A stretch of 64,000 nt of DNA, taken from NCBI RefSeq assembly GCF_022346995.1, contig NZ_JAKRNM010000001.1, positions 1,612,001-1,676,000 of the forward strand. The letters are read 5' to 3'. Shown in pieces: positions 35,788 to 46,001 of the stretch. Made by a program: the position numbers and the translations under genes. The DNA comes from Paenibacillus sp. ACRRY (GTDB lineage Bacteria; Bacillota; Bacilli; Paenibacillales; Paenibacillaceae). Each line of letters begins with the position of its first letter. The first letter of the stretch is position 1. The notes beneath the pieces are model-generated. The model worked only from the letters and a program-made list of their open reading frames with translations, searched no databases and was not told the DNA's origin.

Positions 35788-37434
35788 ATGGCAGAAGCAC
35801 TATTGAACCGGCTGCGCCAGATCTCCATTCAAGACTTTGTGCAGCCTGGCAAACCCGAGGATGAGGAGATCATGAAGGAGTGGCAGGAATCGGGAGTTCG
35901 TTTTGCCGCTTCGGGAGGAGGCCTGGAACAGGCTTATTATGCAGCAATAGAGAAGCTGCTGGCCTGTATCGTCCCCATGAGAAGCGGAGATCCTGTTCTC
36001 CAGGAAGGAGGCATCTATCTCGGTTGCTGGCTGGAGAGCACGGGCACAATTAACGCAGAACTGCTCTCCCGCCTACTTCCTTCCGTCTCCCGAGCAACCT
36101 ATCTAAGCTTTGCAACTCATCAACGGGAGGATGGGTTACTGCCTTACAAACTGACAGAGAATGGCCCCTCTTTCCGCCAGATTCAATTAGTTACTCCGCT
36201 TGCAAGAAGTGTATGGAATCACTATCAACTTCACGGTAAAGATCGGAGTTTCCTGAGTACAATGTATACAGCCATGACACGTTATGACGAATGGATTACG
36301 CAGCACAGGGATACCCGGGGAACCGGATGTGTAGAGGCCTTCAGCACATTTGACACCGGACATGATCTATCACCCAGGTTCTGGCATGTGCCCGATACGC
36401 CATACCAGAATGATCCCGGTGCATACCATCCGGATTCTCCGATATTGCCGTTCCTGGCACCAGATTTAACCGCCAATATCTATTGCCAGCGCATGTACCT
36501 GTCACGTATAGCAGAGGAGCTTGGCGAATCGGGTCAGGAATGGAAAGCAAAAGCTGAATTCAGTCTGGACCGACTCTTTCGCTACTGTTATGACGAAGAA
36601 GATCAGTTCTTTTATGATCGTGATCGCAATGACAAGCTTGTTCGAGTTCAATCGGATGTCTTGCTGCGTGTCATGGCCTGCGAGGTGGGTGACCAACACT
36701 TGTTTGACCGAATATTACGAAGATATCTGCTCAATACAAGCAAGTTTTTTGCCCGATATCCCTTTACGTCCTTAGCCATGGATGATCCCAGGTTCGACCC
36801 TTCATCCACCTATAACAGCTGGGGTGGGCCGTCCAATTTCTTAAGCCTCATTCGGGCTCCCCATGCCTTCGAAAATCACCATCGCTATGTGGAGTTGACA
36901 TGGGTGCTGAATCCGATCCTGGGTGCGTTATCCAGAGCAAAGCGTTTTGCTCAAACCCTAAGTCCATGGACCGGTGAAGAAGGCTTCACGGAAACCTACT
37001 CCCCAGCTATCCTGTGTCTACTTGATTATGTGGAAAGGTTATGCGGCATTATGCCTGTCGGTTCAGAGCAGTTGTGGTTTACCGGACTCCTTCCCCCGGC
37101 TATGGATCATGGCGGAGAAGTTGCCGGGAGTACAGCCTACAGCCGAACGGTTGACGAGCAACCGTTTGAACTGGTGAATACCCCAGATCAGATGGTGGTC
37201 TATCGAAAAGGCAGCATTCATATTCAGGCTCCGGCTGGCATCCGGCTGATTACCAATCGTAGTGGAGGGCTGGAAAGTATCATTGGGATGAGTGCGCGAA
37301 CGATTGAGGGCGAGCTTACCTATCAGGGGAAATCCTTTCCGATTCGAATTAAAGGAAATGAGATGCAGTGCTTTATTAAGGATGGTTTGCAAACCGTCCG
37401 GGATATTGGCATGATCTATCCAAGCTACCAATAG
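35788..37434 (+). CDS. Glycosidase of the (alpha/alpha)6-barrel type (GH63/MGH1-like)
   Basis: 548 residues, no signal peptide, so cytoplasmic. Alpha-helical toroid features: GGIYLGCWLEST, ATHQREDGLLPYKL, CVEAFSTFDTGHDLSPRFWHVPD and TYNSWGGPSNFLSLIRAPHAFENHHRYVELTWVLNP, plus GEEGFTETYSPAILCLL near the end. Acidic residues in DTGHD and ETYSP are the likely catalytic pair by analogy with GH63/mannosylglycerate hydrolase-like enzymes. It probably splits an oligosaccharide imported by the preceding transporter. AGGAGG precedes the ATG, 32 bases after the binding-protein gene; last gene of the operon. Confidence 0.75.
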   Translation: MAEALLNRLRQISIQDFVQPGKPEDEEIMKEWQESGVRFAASGGGLEQAYYAAIEKLLACIVPMRSGDPVLQEGGIYLGCWLESTGTINAELLSRLLPSVSRATYLSFATHQREDGLLPYKLTENGPSFRQIQLVTPLARSVWNHYQLHGKDRSFLSTMYTAMTRYDEWITQHRDTRGTGCVEAFSTFDTGHDLSPRFWHVPDTPYQNDPGAYHPDSPILPFLAPDLTANIYCQRMYLSRIAEELGESGQEWKAKAEFSLDRLFRYCYDEEDQFFYDRDRNDKLVRVQSDVLLRVMACEVGDQHLFDRILRRYLLNTSKFFARYPFTSLAMDDPRFDPSSTYNSWGGPSNFLSLIRAPHAFENHHRYVELTWVLNPILGALSRAKRFAQTLSPWTGEEGFTETYSPAILCLLDYVERLCGIMPVGSEQLWFTGLLPPAMDHGGEVAGSTAYSRTVDEQPFELVNTPDQMVVYRKGSIHIQAPAGIRLITNRSGGLESIIGMSARTIEGELTYQGKSFPIRIKGNEMQCFIKDGLQTVRDIGMIYPSYQ

Positions 37435-37485
37435 TAAAAAGGCGCAAGTGCAGAGAAGTCCCCGTGCACTTGCGCCTTTACTATT
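37430..37485 (+). terminator. Strong terminator of the sugar operon
   Basis: GGCGCAAGTGCA / TGCACTTGCGCC arms extended by AATAGTAAA / TTTACTATT, just after the stop codon. Confidence 0.92.
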
Positions 37486-37559
37486 CCAAAGTATATTCAT
37501 TGCTGAGGAGAATGTGTCCATTTCTCCCGGTTAATGATGCTATTGAGAAATAGACTCCC

Positions 37560-37904
37560 TCAAGCTTTTCGCTGCCACGACGGGTGGCGATAAAACTCAA
37601 TCGTATCAATGAAACTTACGTTGTATTCTCGCTCCACTTCCGACAAGTCCAGCAGTCGGCGGTCAATTTCTTTTAATCCCATGACCACGTCATGCCGCAG
37701 CAGGTCCATTGCAATTTTGCCTACAAACCCGCCCTCGTTCTCCTTGTGTCGATTACGAAACTCTTCATTGTATATGAATTCCGGGGTAAAGGACGACTCA
37801 ACAAACGCATTGACGAGCGTTAGCTCTTTTCCTTCCAAGTTCACCGCAATATAGTAATTTCCGCGGTCATCCTTGACCAAATCTTTACTCAGTTCCACGT
37901 TCAT
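37560..37904 (-). CDS. Unknown conserved-looking cytoplasmic protein
   Basis: 114 residues from the ATG at 37904, which has GAGGGAGTG upstream. Not a family I recognise. It has a compact alpha/beta look: NYYIAVNLEGKELTLVNAF, then NRHKENEGGFVGKIAMDLLRH and a helical C-terminus with REYNVSFIDTIEFY. No membrane span or Cys motif. Divergent from the unknown protein at 38026. Confidence 0.65.
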   Translation of the reverse strand: MNVELSKDLVKDDRGNYYIAVNLEGKELTLVNAFVESSFTPEFIYNEEFRNRHKENEGGFVGKIAMDLLRHDVVMGLKEIDRRLLDLSEVEREYNVSFIDTIEFYRHPSWQRKA

Positions 37905-38025
37905 TGGAATCACTCCCTCTATCTTAAATAATGTGCCAATATGATAAAACATGGGCAGGCAATTGCTCACAACCGGACCTGATCCGCTCATATAATAGGT
38001 ATAAACGGAGAACGGAGGATGACTT

Positions 38026-38433
38026 ATGAAGTGGCATCATCTCCATACAGGCAAAACGCTGCAGCAGCGTCTGGCGGAGCTGCAGGGACATCTGGCCGAG
38101 CTCAATACACCGCGGTCAGGACTTGAACCAGGCCGGATCAAACGGGTGTATTCCCGCAATTTTATCAAAGTGAATCGACAATTGTTTATTCCGCTCAGCC
38201 TGTTGTCCATCCGTGTGTTTGATACGCATCAGACACGCCGGGGTGTTCGAGTAGGCATTCGCACCGTGTTCCCATCCAAAAATGCTTTTCGAAATATTAG
38301 ACTGGTTGGCGTGGGACTTGATTATCTCGAGCTGCAGGGAACCGGCAAATTTCCTTCCCGCATCCTGTTTCCCTTGAGCCAGATCGAATCCATCCATCGT
38401 CCAACAATCAATAAGAAAAAGCAGACACGTTAA
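38026..38433 (+). CDS. Unknown basic beta-rich protein
   Basis: 135 residues, GGAGGATGACTT before the ATG. A charged N-terminal helix (LQQRLAELQGHLAELN) is followed by a beta-rich domain with RVYSRNFIKVNRQLFIPLSLL and LDYLELQGTGKFPSRILFPLS, and a basic tail (RPTINKKKQTR). The net charge is strongly positive, which would suit nucleic acid or membrane-surface binding, but no family is recognised. Confidence 0.65.
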   Translation: MKWHHLHTGKTLQQRLAELQGHLAELNTPRSGLEPGRIKRVYSRNFIKVNRQLFIPLSLLSIRVFDTHQTRRGVRVGIRTVFPSKNAFRNIRLVGVGLDYLELQGTGKFPSRILFPLSQIESIHRPTINKKKQTR

Positions 38434-38516
38434 TCCGCTCTGTGCCCTCTATAATCCATACTTCCCATATCATTATAACGCAACCTGTATCGATTTGCCT
38501 GCTTAGGGCATCACGG

Positions 38517-38555
38517 CAAAAACGGTGAGCACAGAATTTCTCTGTGCCTCACCGC
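38517..38555 (-). terminator. Terminator of the P450-reductase gene
   Basis: Thirteen-base imperfect arms CGGTGAGcACAGA / TCTGTGcCTCACCG; on the minus strand followed by TTTTT. Confidence 0.85.
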
Positions 38556-38620
38556 GAAGTTCATCAATTAAAGCTTATCCATATATGAGCATTGCACTTT
38601 GCTCTACTTGGGTTATCTCA

Positions 38621-41600
38621 TTATATCCCTGTCCACACATCCTTGGCATAACGACCTTCCTGCTGTAAACGTTCGAGCCACGCATCTGCCTCATTCGCGG
38701 GATTGCCACTAATATCGGTGTATGCCTGCTTGAGTGTTGCCTCCACATCAGGGGCCATCTTGCTGCCGTCTCCGCAAATATACAGATGCCCGCCCTGCTC
38801 AAGCAGAGGAATCAATTTTTCGGCGTCATCTCTCATTAGATGCTGAACATAACATTTGTCCTGTCCATCGACTCTGGAAAAGGCAGTGTGAAGCTGGACA
38901 AGTCCTTCTTGCTGTGCTGCTTCAAGCTCATTTTTATACAAATAATCATGCTCCGGGTTGCGGCATCCAAAGTACAAATGGGCTTCGCCCACGTTCTGTC
39001 CTTGTTCCTTGAGAACCCGTCTTGCTTGCAGGAACCCACGGAATGGTGCCACTCCCGTTCCTGGACCCACCATGATCACAGGCACTTCTGCATGAGATGG
39101 CAATTCAAACCCGGATTCAGGCGTTCGGATGAACATAACCACCTCTTCACCCGGTTTCAAGGTTGCCAGATAATTGGAAGCAATACCTTTATACTCCCCT
39201 TGTCCGCTCCAAGCCGGAGCACGAACTACACTGACCGTAATACTGGCCTGCTCTGGCTGTACCCGAGGCGAACTGGAGATGGAGTAATATCTCGCTTTGA
39301 GTGAAGGCAGCAGTTCCAGGAAGCGTTCGAACGGCATTTCGCACGCCTCATACTTCACGAGATAATCCAGCATCGATACCCGCTTGCCCCGCACTTCTTC
39401 CATATAAACGGATTCATCCAAAAGCGCTTCAAGCTCCTTCTTGTGCGGCGGGCATACGGTGTATGCTGCCAGCTCTCTCAGCTGGGCACGTGTTGCTGCC
39501 TCCTGCAATTCCACGCTGTGGCTGAGCAAGTCAACCAGATTAACCGGCTGATGCAGAGGCAGGTGCGCGGCGCTTCGACCGGATGCATCCAACACCAGGT
39601 GTTCCGTACCCGTAAAACCATAACGCTTGAGTACACGCTCCACGAGTTCCGGTGGATTTTGCGGGAGAACACCCAGATGATCGCCTTCCTTGTATGTCAT
39701 TCCTTCAGGCAGCTGAATCTCCAGATGACGCGTGCTCCGGAGGCTGCCAGCATCATGAAGTTCCCGATTCTCCAATATGTGAGCCACATGGGCATCGTAC
39801 GTATCTGCAAGCGGCGTCACCGCATGCCCACTGACAAATTGCACGGACAACGAGCTGCGCTCACTGCCTGAGCTGCTGTTCAGCTTCAGTCCCATCGCCT
39901 GTGCCAGATCCGGCCACAATTGTTCACTCCAGTCCTCAACCTGCTTCTCGAAATCTCCGCTGGCATCACTTTCGCCAAGTGGGGATAACCGGGTTGCCCC
40001 CTTAGAAGAGAGCTGTTCATCAATCAAACGCGGAATACGCTGATACGTGCTGGCCCAGTTATGATCCCCGCAACCAAGAACAGCAAAGCGTACGCCTTCA
40101 AAAGCCTTGGCATCTGCATGCTGGATCCATTCCACAAAATTCTTGGCATTGCTTGGCGGCTGACCATTGTAGGATGCACTGACAATAATAACGGCACCAT
40201 CCTTCGGCAAATTGCCTACCCGATTGTCCAGTGCCTCTACTTCGCTACGAAAGCCCTGATATCGCGCAGTATCTGCAATTTCACGTGCAATGCCTTCCGC
40301 AGTACCCAGGTTGGAACCGTACAGGACCAGCATCGGGGTATGATGGGCATTTGCCGTATCCAGCTCTTTTCGTTTGATCGCAGGAGATGACTCTTCCAAC
40401 GCAACACCCGGTACAGTCATGACAGGCTGCCCCCCACGTGCACGAACACGGATAGTGAAATGATCCGGCTTGAGCGTCAAGGTCTCTTTCACCTTCAACT
40501 GATAATCCGTATGATCAATGAAGTCAAAATGTTTCAGTACCATGCCCAGCACAAGCGTTGCCTCCTGAAGCGCAAACTGCTGCCCGATACATGCCCGCTG
40601 ACCGTTACCAAAAGGCTTATACGCATCGTGCGGTACCTTGCTTGGATCCTCAAATCGCTCCGGACGGAACTCTTCCACATCGTCACCCCAGGCATCACGG
40701 TCACGATGCAGCTTGGGAATGAGCACACTGACGCTGTCCCCTTTTTTCAACGGATACTCTCCGGCGAGCACGGTATCTTCTTTGGCATAAAGGGAGAACG
40801 CTGGAGCTGTCGGCCACAGACGAAGTGCTTCGTTCAGTACCATGCGGATATATTTCAGACTCCGAACCTGATTGTACGTTGGAACCGGATCCTTCAGAAT
40901 CTGGTCAGCCTCGGCTTGTGCCTTAGCCAGCTTATCCGGATTTTTCATCAAGTAATAGATGGCAAAGGATAATAGTCCGCTCGTTGTCTCATGTCCTGCG
41001 ATCAGGAACGTAATGATCTGGTAGCGGATATTTTCATCATCGAGTGTTTCTCCCGTCTCCGGGTCCTTACCGCTCAGCATATGGGATAACAGATCGTCTG
41101 CGCCCTCCTGAGGTTGTTCTTTGCGCTCGGCGATAATATGATCGACCAGCGCAAACATGGAGCGAATATCTTGCTCAAATTGTTTCTTCTTGCTAATCAT
41201 CAGTTTGTCCTGAAGACGAAGGCGCTGCAGTGAACTCATGGATTCATCCAGTGCGCGCACCATGCTTGTAATAAATGGATGGGGTTCTTCCCGATAAAAG
41301 CTGTTAAAACGATAATTGAATCCACATAACCCGATCGTATCCAGCGTTAGACGTGTCATATCATCGGGTACATTCACCGTTTCATCGGGATTCAGCCGAG
41401 ACCATTTCTGAACAAGCTGCACGGCCAGATCGATCATTTTATTATGATATCCTTGCATTGCACGCTGACTGAAGCTAGGCAGAAGCACATTATGTGCTTT
41501 TTTCCAGTTAGGTTCATCGGTCCAGCTTGTAAATAAGCCATCTCCAGCAAACGCACGAACTTTGGCAAGCGGTGCCCATACACGCTTATCGAATTTGGAT

Positions 41601-41794
41601 TCATCCGTTACCTCGGCAACCAGCTTATGGCCCGAAATGTACACCTCGCTTCGCCCCGGGTATTCCATTCGAAAGATCGGTCCGTATTCCTCAGCAAGTT
41701 TAACTAGGGATTGCACCGGCTCATCAAAGTTCAATTGTGGCAAGTTACCCAGTGGTCCAAAGGTTTTGGGCTGGGGTACTGACAATGGCGGCAT
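38621..41794 (-). CDS. Self-sufficient cytochrome P450 / NADPH-P450 reductase fusion (CYP102 family, BM3 type)
   Basis: 1057 residues, the BM3 length. Heme domain (1 to about 465): oxygen-activating I-helix [13 protein letters not shown], ExxR in [12 protein letters not shown], heme-Cys loop [19 protein letters not shown] domain (about 490-640): [26 protein letters not shown] reductase domain (about 665-1057): [24 protein letters not shown] and [11 protein letters not shown]. It hydroxylates medium to long fatty acids at sub-terminal positions with electrons from NADPH, all in one cytoplasmic chain. Bacillus homologues are repressed by an adjacent TetR regulator; none is adjacent here, but an operator-like palindrome lies upstream. 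AGGAGTG precedes the ATG. Confidence 0.96.
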   Translation of the reverse strand: MPPLSVPQPKTFGPLGNLPQLNFDEPVQSLVKLAEEYGPIFRMEYPGRSEVYISGHKLVAEVTDESKFDKRVWAPLAKVRAFAGDGLFTSWTDEPNWKKAHNVLLPSFSQRAMQGYHNKMIDLAVQLVQKWSRLNPDETVNVPDDMTRLTLDTIGLCGFNYRFNSFYREEPHPFITSMVRALDESMSSLQRLRLQDKLMISKKKQFEQDIRSMFALVDHIIAERKEQPQEGADDLLSHMLSGKDPETGETLDDENIRYQIITFLIAGHETTSGLLSFAIYYLMKNPDKLAKAQAEADQILKDPVPTYNQVRSLKYIRMVLNEALRLWPTAPAFSLYAKEDTVLAGEYPLKKGDSVSVLIPKLHRDRDAWGDDVEEFRPERFEDPSKVPHDAYKPFGNGQRACIGQQFALQEATLVLGMVLKHFDFIDHTDYQLKVKETLTLKPDHFTIRVRARGGQPVMTVPGVALEESSPAIKRKELDTANAHHTPMLVLYGSNLGTAEGIAREIADTARYQGFRSEVEALDNRVGNLPKDGAVIIVSASYNGQPPSNAKNFVEWIQHADAKAFEGVRFAVLGCGDHNWASTYQRIPRLIDEQLSSKGATRLSPLGESDASGDFEKQVEDWSEQLWPDLAQAMGLKLNSSSGSERSSLSVQFVSGHAVTPLADTYDAHVAHILENRELHDAGSLRSTRHLEIQLPEGMTYKEGDHLGVLPQNPPELVERVLKRYGFTGTEHLVLDASGRSAAHLPLHQPVNLVDLLSHSVELQEAATRAQLRELAAYTVCPPHKKELEALLDESVYMEEVRGKRVSMLDYLVKYEACEMPFERFLELLPSLKARYYSISSSPRVQPEQASITVSVVRAPAWSGQGEYKGIASNYLATLKPGEEVVMFIRTPESGFELPSHAEVPVIMVGPGTGVAPFRGFLQARRVLKEQGQNVGEAHLYFGCRNPEHDYLYKNELEAAQQEGLVQLHTAFSRVDGQDKCYVQHLMRDDAEKLIPLLEQGGHLYICGDGSKMAPDVEATLKQAYTDISGNPANEADAWLERLQQEGRYAKDVWTGI

Positions 41795-41943
41795 AAATCT
41801 TCACTCCTATTCCAACTCATATGTTTGACCTGATCATGAATAATGACTCTGTTACTTAAGCATTCGAATGAAAAAGGTATACCATCATTTTCTACAAGTA
41901 CTCACGTTTGATTCAAATCATGATAAAACATAACAGAACCAAT

Positions 41944-41966
41944 TGACCAATTTGGTATATCGGTCA
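41944..41966. promoter_or_regulatory. TetR-type operator palindrome upstream of the P450 gene
   Basis: TGACCAATTTG-G-TATATCGGTCA: arms match at 8 of 11 positions, with TGACC/GGTCA ends exact. It lies 150 bases before the start codon. The rest of the 41795-42157 gap holds a hairpin at 42097-42117 and no gene. Confidence 0.5.
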
Positions 41967-42157
41967 GTTTTGAGTAAAAAAAATGAGGTGCTTCGTTATC
42001 TTACTTTTACCCTAACATTTCCAGTTCTAATCTACAACAGTCTCAAAGTCATAGGACCATCGGGTCGCCCCTGCTCATTGACCTAAGTGGTTCCTTGGCC
42101 TGAAATCTATTCAGGCCTTCGCCACTCTTGATTTTCAAGGCAACTTCGCTATGTAAT

Positions 42158-42715
42158 CTAACATTGCTTCAACAGTTCCCTGATTTTCGTTTCCATCATC
42201 GAAGGTTCAACTATGGTTTCATAGCGGTCACTAACCTCGCCATCCGCTCGGACTAAAAACTTGGTGAAATTCCACTTGATCCCGTCCCCCTGATACAAAG
42301 CAGGATGGTTCTCCCTTACAAAATGATCCATCCACCGCCCTTCTTCCGTTTCGAGATCATATCCCTGAAATGCTGCCTTTTCGATCAGATGACGAAACAG
42401 CGGGTGACTGGATGTTCCGGTAACCTCGATCTTATCAAATATCGGAAAGGTCACATGAAAATTGCTTTTACAATATTGGGTGATCTCAGCATTATTACCC
42501 GGCTCTTTATGGTTGAATTGATCACAGGGAAACGCCAAAATCTCCAGTCCTTGCTCGCCATACTTGTCATAGAGCTGCTGCAGCTCCGAAAATTGTCTGG
42601 AATAGCTGCACTTGCTGGCCGTGTTGACAATGAGTAGTACCTTTCCCACAAACGTTGATAAATCAGCAATATGCCCATCCTTCGAAGAAACCTGATAAGA
42701 ATAAATATGATTCAT
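42158..42715 (-). CDS. Glutathione peroxidase family thiol peroxidase
   Basis: 185 residues. GPx motifs: the peroxidatic Cys in VNTASKCSYSRQF, FPCDQFNHKEPG with the conserved Gln, and the Trp motif IKWNFTKFLV. Cys takes the place of the selenocysteine of animal enzymes; such bacterial GPx proteins usually draw electrons from thioredoxin. It reduces hydrogen and lipid peroxides in the cytoplasm. Starts at 42715 with GGGGGGCG upstream. Lies upstream of the fatty-acid-hydroxylating P450 on the same strand; both could serve lipid-peroxide stress, but this is inference. Confidence 0.92.
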   Translation of the reverse strand: MNHIYSYQVSSKDGHIADLSTFVGKVLLIVNTASKCSYSRQFSELQQLYDKYGEQGLEILAFPCDQFNHKEPGNNAEITQYCKSNFHVTFPIFDKIEVTGTSSHPLFRHLIEKAAFQGYDLETEEGRWMDHFVRENHPALYQGDGIKWNFTKFLVRADGEVSDRYETIVEPSMMETKIRELLKQC

Positions 42716-42782
42716 ACATAGCGCCCCCCATAAGATGTAAACTAAAATTAGCTCTTTACATAAGTATATCTACATTCATCTT

Positions 42783-42830
42783 ATAGTTGAAATATATAAA
42801 TCATATTAAATTGATAGTTAAAATCTATAA
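42783..42830. repeat. Direct repeat of 17 bases upstream of glutathione peroxidase
   Basis: ATAGTTGAAATATATAA (42783) and ATAGTTAAAATCTATAA (42814), 15 of 17 identical, 31 bases apart (three helical turns). Possible regulator binding sites. Confidence 0.45.
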
Positions 42831-42848
42831 CGCATGTGAAATTATAAC

Positions 42849-42902
42849 GAAAAAACAACTGTCCTGAGTAGAGAAAATCTCTACTCCATTGGACAGTTGT
42901 GG
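42849..42902 (-). terminator. Terminator of the lutABC genes
   Basis: ACAACTGTCC / GGACAGTTGT outer stem with inner AGTAGAG/CTCTACT stem; minus-strand T6 follows. Confidence 0.9.
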
Positions 42903-42951
42903 TGCTGGATTTTTAGATAATTAATAGTTTTAGAAGATTCAGACGTTCACT

Positions 42952-43677
42952 TCATCCCATAATCAGGCCGTATACTACACCCGGACCATGTACGCCAATC
43001 GTCAGATCGTTTTCGATATCGGAAGACCGACTTGGACCCGAAATAAAATGAATACCTGCAGGAAGATTCTCTCTTCCCACTTCATCAAAGCGATTCAGCG
43101 TCTCACCCAATCGGGTACGCAGGCGTTCTACCGGAATGATAATGATTAATACGGTTGGCAGAAGGCTCACTGCACGTCCCTTCTCTGGTGAAGAAAGTAC
43201 TGTAACTGAACCTGTGTAAGCAGTCGCATAATCCGCCATGACCACGCCAATATCAGCCTCCGCGGCACGGGCTTTCCAGTTTTCATCCGGCTTGCTGTTC
43301 CATACAGAAATCTGCACTTCCGGCAGGTTAGCTTCAAGTAGCAATTCATCCAGTTCCTGTTCGTTCTGCCGAATCACATACTTTGCTCCCAGTTCATTCG
43401 CTTTGGTTGTAATAAACGCGGAAGCTTCCTCCAGATTCTTCACCCGAGCAATGTGGGCACCAACACTCACAAAGTTATCAGTAAATGCCTGTATACGTTT
43501 CTCTTCATCCCATTCCAGTTCATTCCAGAATGACGGAGCACCTCGAAAAGGCTGCGTTGGCGCATGTTTTTGGCGGGGCCTTCTTAACTTGGAAGCAATA
43601 CCATTCATGAACTTCTCCTGTTTCTCACGCGACTGCTTCTCCAATTGGTTCAGCCAATGCTGATGCTCAGTGCTCAT
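42952..43677 (-). CDS. lutC: Lactate utilization protein C
   Basis: 241 residues from the ATG at 43677 (AAGGAGG eight bases upstream); the longer frame has no site. LUD-domain protein: VGAHIARVKNLEEASAFI, AEADIGVVMADYATAYTGSV, and the terminal GPSRSSDIENDLTIGVHGPG. Third subunit of the LutABC complex that oxidises L-lactate to pyruvate. Overlaps the lutB stop by 11 bases, then a strong terminator ends the operon. Confidence 0.93.
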   Translation of the reverse strand: MSTEHQHWLNQLEKQSREKQEKFMNGIASKLRRPRQKHAPTQPFRGAPSFWNELEWDEEKRIQAFTDNFVSVGAHIARVKNLEEASAFITTKANELGAKYVIRQNEQELDELLLEANLPEVQISVWNSKPDENWKARAAEADIGVVMADYATAYTGSVTVLSSPEKGRAVSLLPTVLIIIIPVERLRTRLGETLNRFDEVGRENLPAGIHFISGPSRSSDIENDLTIGVHGPGVVYGLIMG

Positions 43678-45184
43678 GCCTGTCGCCTCCTTGCTCCCGT
43701 TCTCGCAAAATGTGTTCCATCCGGTTGCGGACGCTGCTATCCATTTCTTTTGGATTTTGATCCAGTTCCTGATCCAGCTTGCTCCACTGCTGGCGGAATG
43801 AACGTTTGGCCAGGCTCGGTGCAACTCGGTAGGTGTTCCAGCCCTTGAGCGGACCAAGCTTGAGAGAGATTCCCTCATTCCGCACAACAGCCTTCTGGCC
43901 AATCTGACCCAGACGAATAGCTGCACTGAAACGTTTGGAGCTGGACACCACTGCGGCAAATCCCTTCATACCTGCTCCCTCCAGCTTGTTCCCATGGCCC
44001 TCTTCAACCTTGCGTCTGCGTAAATACACGAGCATATCATGTAAAGGTATCTTGACAGGACAGGCCTCATAACAGGCCCCGCATAAACTCGAAGCACTGG
44101 CAATGTCGTTCCACTCGTCTATATTCCCATTCAGTGCAGGCGTCAACACCGCACCAATCGGACCGCTGTAAGTTCCACCATAGGCATGACCGCCTATATG
44201 ACGGTATACCGGACAAGCATTAAGACAGGCTCCGCAGCGTATACAATTGAGCAGTTCCTGAAATTCAGGATCACCCAGCTGCAAGGATCTACCATTATCC
44301 ACGATGATGATATGCATTTCATCAGGACCATCCCCATCCTCTGTTCGGCGAGGCCCGGTTATGCCTGACATGTACATCGTCAATTTCTGCCCTGTTGCTG
44401 AACGCGGCAGCAGCGTGGCCATTACTTCAAGATCGGTCCAGGATGGAATAATACGCTCCATTCCCATCAATGTTATCTGAGTTTTGGGTACAGTGGATAC
44501 CATGCGGGCATTGCCTTCATTTTCGAACAGCACCATGGAGCCCGTCTCCGCAATAGCGAAGTTACAGCCCGTCATGCCAATGTCCGCTTCAAGGAATTTT
44601 TCCCGCAGCTTTTTGCGTACAAATCCGGCGAGCACGGTTGTATCCGGTTCAAGGGTTTCCCCTGCTTCTTTTGATAATAATTCTGCAATCTGGTAGCGAT
44701 TTTTGTGAATGGCCGGGATTACGATATGTGATGGTGCTTCGCCAGCCAACTGGATGATATATTCACCCAGATCGGTCTCAATGGCTTCAATGCCGGCAGA
44801 TTCAAGCGCATGGTTCAGATGTACTTCTTCCGACACCATCGATTTCGATTTTACCACTGAGGCAGCTTCCTTGTGGGCCGCTATATCAAGCGCAATTGCA
44901 GCTGCCTCGGCCGATGTATCTGCAAAATGGATATGGACACCGTTAGCACGGGCGTTGTTGACGAATTCATTCAGATAATAATCCAGATGTGCGATGGTGT
45001 GCAGTCGAATCTGGCGGCCACGTTCCCGCCATTCATCCCAGTTTCCGTGCTCTTCCGAAGCGGATTTCTTTCCGTTCCGCAGACGTTCTGTTGTGAACTT
45101 GACAGCTTTGCGCAGAAAATCATCATTGAGCGCGAGCTCCGCACGCTCCTTGACAGACACATCCATTACACCAGGCTGACTCAT
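43667..45184 (-). CDS. lutB: Lactate utilization iron-sulfur protein B
   Basis: 505 residues. N-terminal LUD domain (HIVIPAIHKNRYQIAELLS, LEADIGMTGCNFAIAETGSM) followed by two [4Fe-4S] clusters bound by CIRCGACLNACPV (about residue 318) and CGACYEACPVKIP (about 370). Transfers electrons during lactate oxidation in the cytoplasm. The ATG overlaps the lutA stop (ATGA). Confidence 0.94.
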   Translation of the reverse strand: MSQPGVMDVSVKERAELALNDDFLRKAVKFTTERLRNGKKSASEEHGNWDEWRERGRQIRLHTIAHLDYYLNEFVNNARANGVHIHFADTSAEAAAIALDIAAHKEAASVVKSKSMVSEEVHLNHALESAGIEAIETDLGEYIIQLAGEAPSHIVIPAIHKNRYQIAELLSKEAGETLEPDTTVLAGFVRKKLREKFLEADIGMTGCNFAIAETGSMVLFENEGNARMVSTVPKTQITLMGMERIIPSWTDLEVMATLLPRSATGQKLTMYMSGITGPRRTEDGDGPDEMHIIIVDNGRSLQLGDPEFQELLNCIRCGACLNACPVYRHIGGHAYGGTYSGPIGAVLTPALNGNIDEWNDIASASSLCGACYEACPVKIPLHDMLVYLRRRKVEEGHGNKLEGAGMKGFAAVVSSSKRFSAAIRLGQIGQKAVVRNEGISLKLGPLKGWNTYRVAPSLAKRSFRQQWSKLDQELDQNPKEMDSSVRNRMEHILREREQGGDRHEH

Positions 45185-45909
45185 CCTGTTCGCACCCCCT
45201 CATACAGTAATTCCGCCAAATGCATGACACGCACCGGTTCATTCCGGTATCGCAGATTACCTGCGATATTCATGAGACACGCCATATCCAGTCCAACAAG
45301 CACCTCGGCATCGGTCTCTTTGATATGATCGACTTTCTCGGTTACCATGGCGCCGGATATGTCCGACATTTTCACAGCAAACGTTCCCCCAAACCCGCAG
45401 CAGTCCTCTCCAAAAGGTAGGGGTACAAATTCCAGCCCTTTCACTGCAGACAACAGTGCCATCGGTTCGTCTTTCACCCCGAGCAGCCTGCTGCCATGGC
45501 ACGATGGATGGTAGGTAACCTTGTGAGGGAAATGAGCTCCCAGATCCGTTATCCCGAGGACTTGCACCAGAAATTGTGTAAATTCATAGGCTTTCGCTTC
45601 GAGCCGTTTTGCCTTATCGAGCCACACCGGATCATCCGCAAACAACTCGGGATAATGGTGAATCATATAGGTGCAAGACCCGGAAGGACAGACTACAAAA
45701 TCGCTGTCATCAAACGCTTCCAGAATGGTTTTGGCTGCCACTCTTGTCTCATCCCAGTACCCGCTATTATAAGAAGGCTGACCGCAGCAGGTTTGGACAG
45801 GTGGAAATTCCAACCGAACGCCGTGAGCGGCAAGCAGTCTGACCATCGCTTCTCCGACACGCGGGTAGATGGCATCGCTGAGGCAGGTAATGAATAAGGA
45901 GACCTTCAT
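45181..45909 (-). CDS. lutA: Lactate utilization protein A (CCG-domain subunit)
   Basis: 242 residues. Two Cys-rich CCG domains: PPVQTCCGQPSYNSGY and FGEDCCGFGGTFAVK, a pattern also found in heterodisulfide reductase B and GlcF. It starts 92 bases after rhaR on the same strand; no terminator is seen in between, so lutABC may be read through from rhaB-rhaR. GGGAG precedes the ATG by nine bases. Together with LutB and LutC it forms the lactate dehydrogenase complex. Confidence 0.93.
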   Translation of the reverse strand: MKVSLFITCLSDAIYPRVGEAMVRLLAAHGVRLEFPPVQTCCGQPSYNSGYWDETRVAAKTILEAFDDSDFVVCPSGSCTYMIHHYPELFADDPVWLDKAKRLEAKAYEFTQFLVQVLGITDLGAHFPHKVTYHPSCHGSRLLGVKDEPMALLSAVKGLEFVPLPFGEDCCGFGGTFAVKMSDISGAMVTEKVDHIKETDAEVLVGLDMACLMNIAGNLRYRNEPVRVMHLAELLYEGVRTG

Positions 45910-46001
45910 AAATACACGCTCCCATAATCAATTAGTAGTAGGTCTATTGAAGTTAACGCTAAGTATCAAAGTCAGAACGAGCAGACTACGTGCCCGTTTG
46001 C

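Noticed and set aside
42097..42117. GGCCTGAA-TTCAGGCC hairpin after glutathione peroxidase as a terminator
   Set aside because: Good stem, but no U tract on the minus strand; may only be an RNA-end hairpin.
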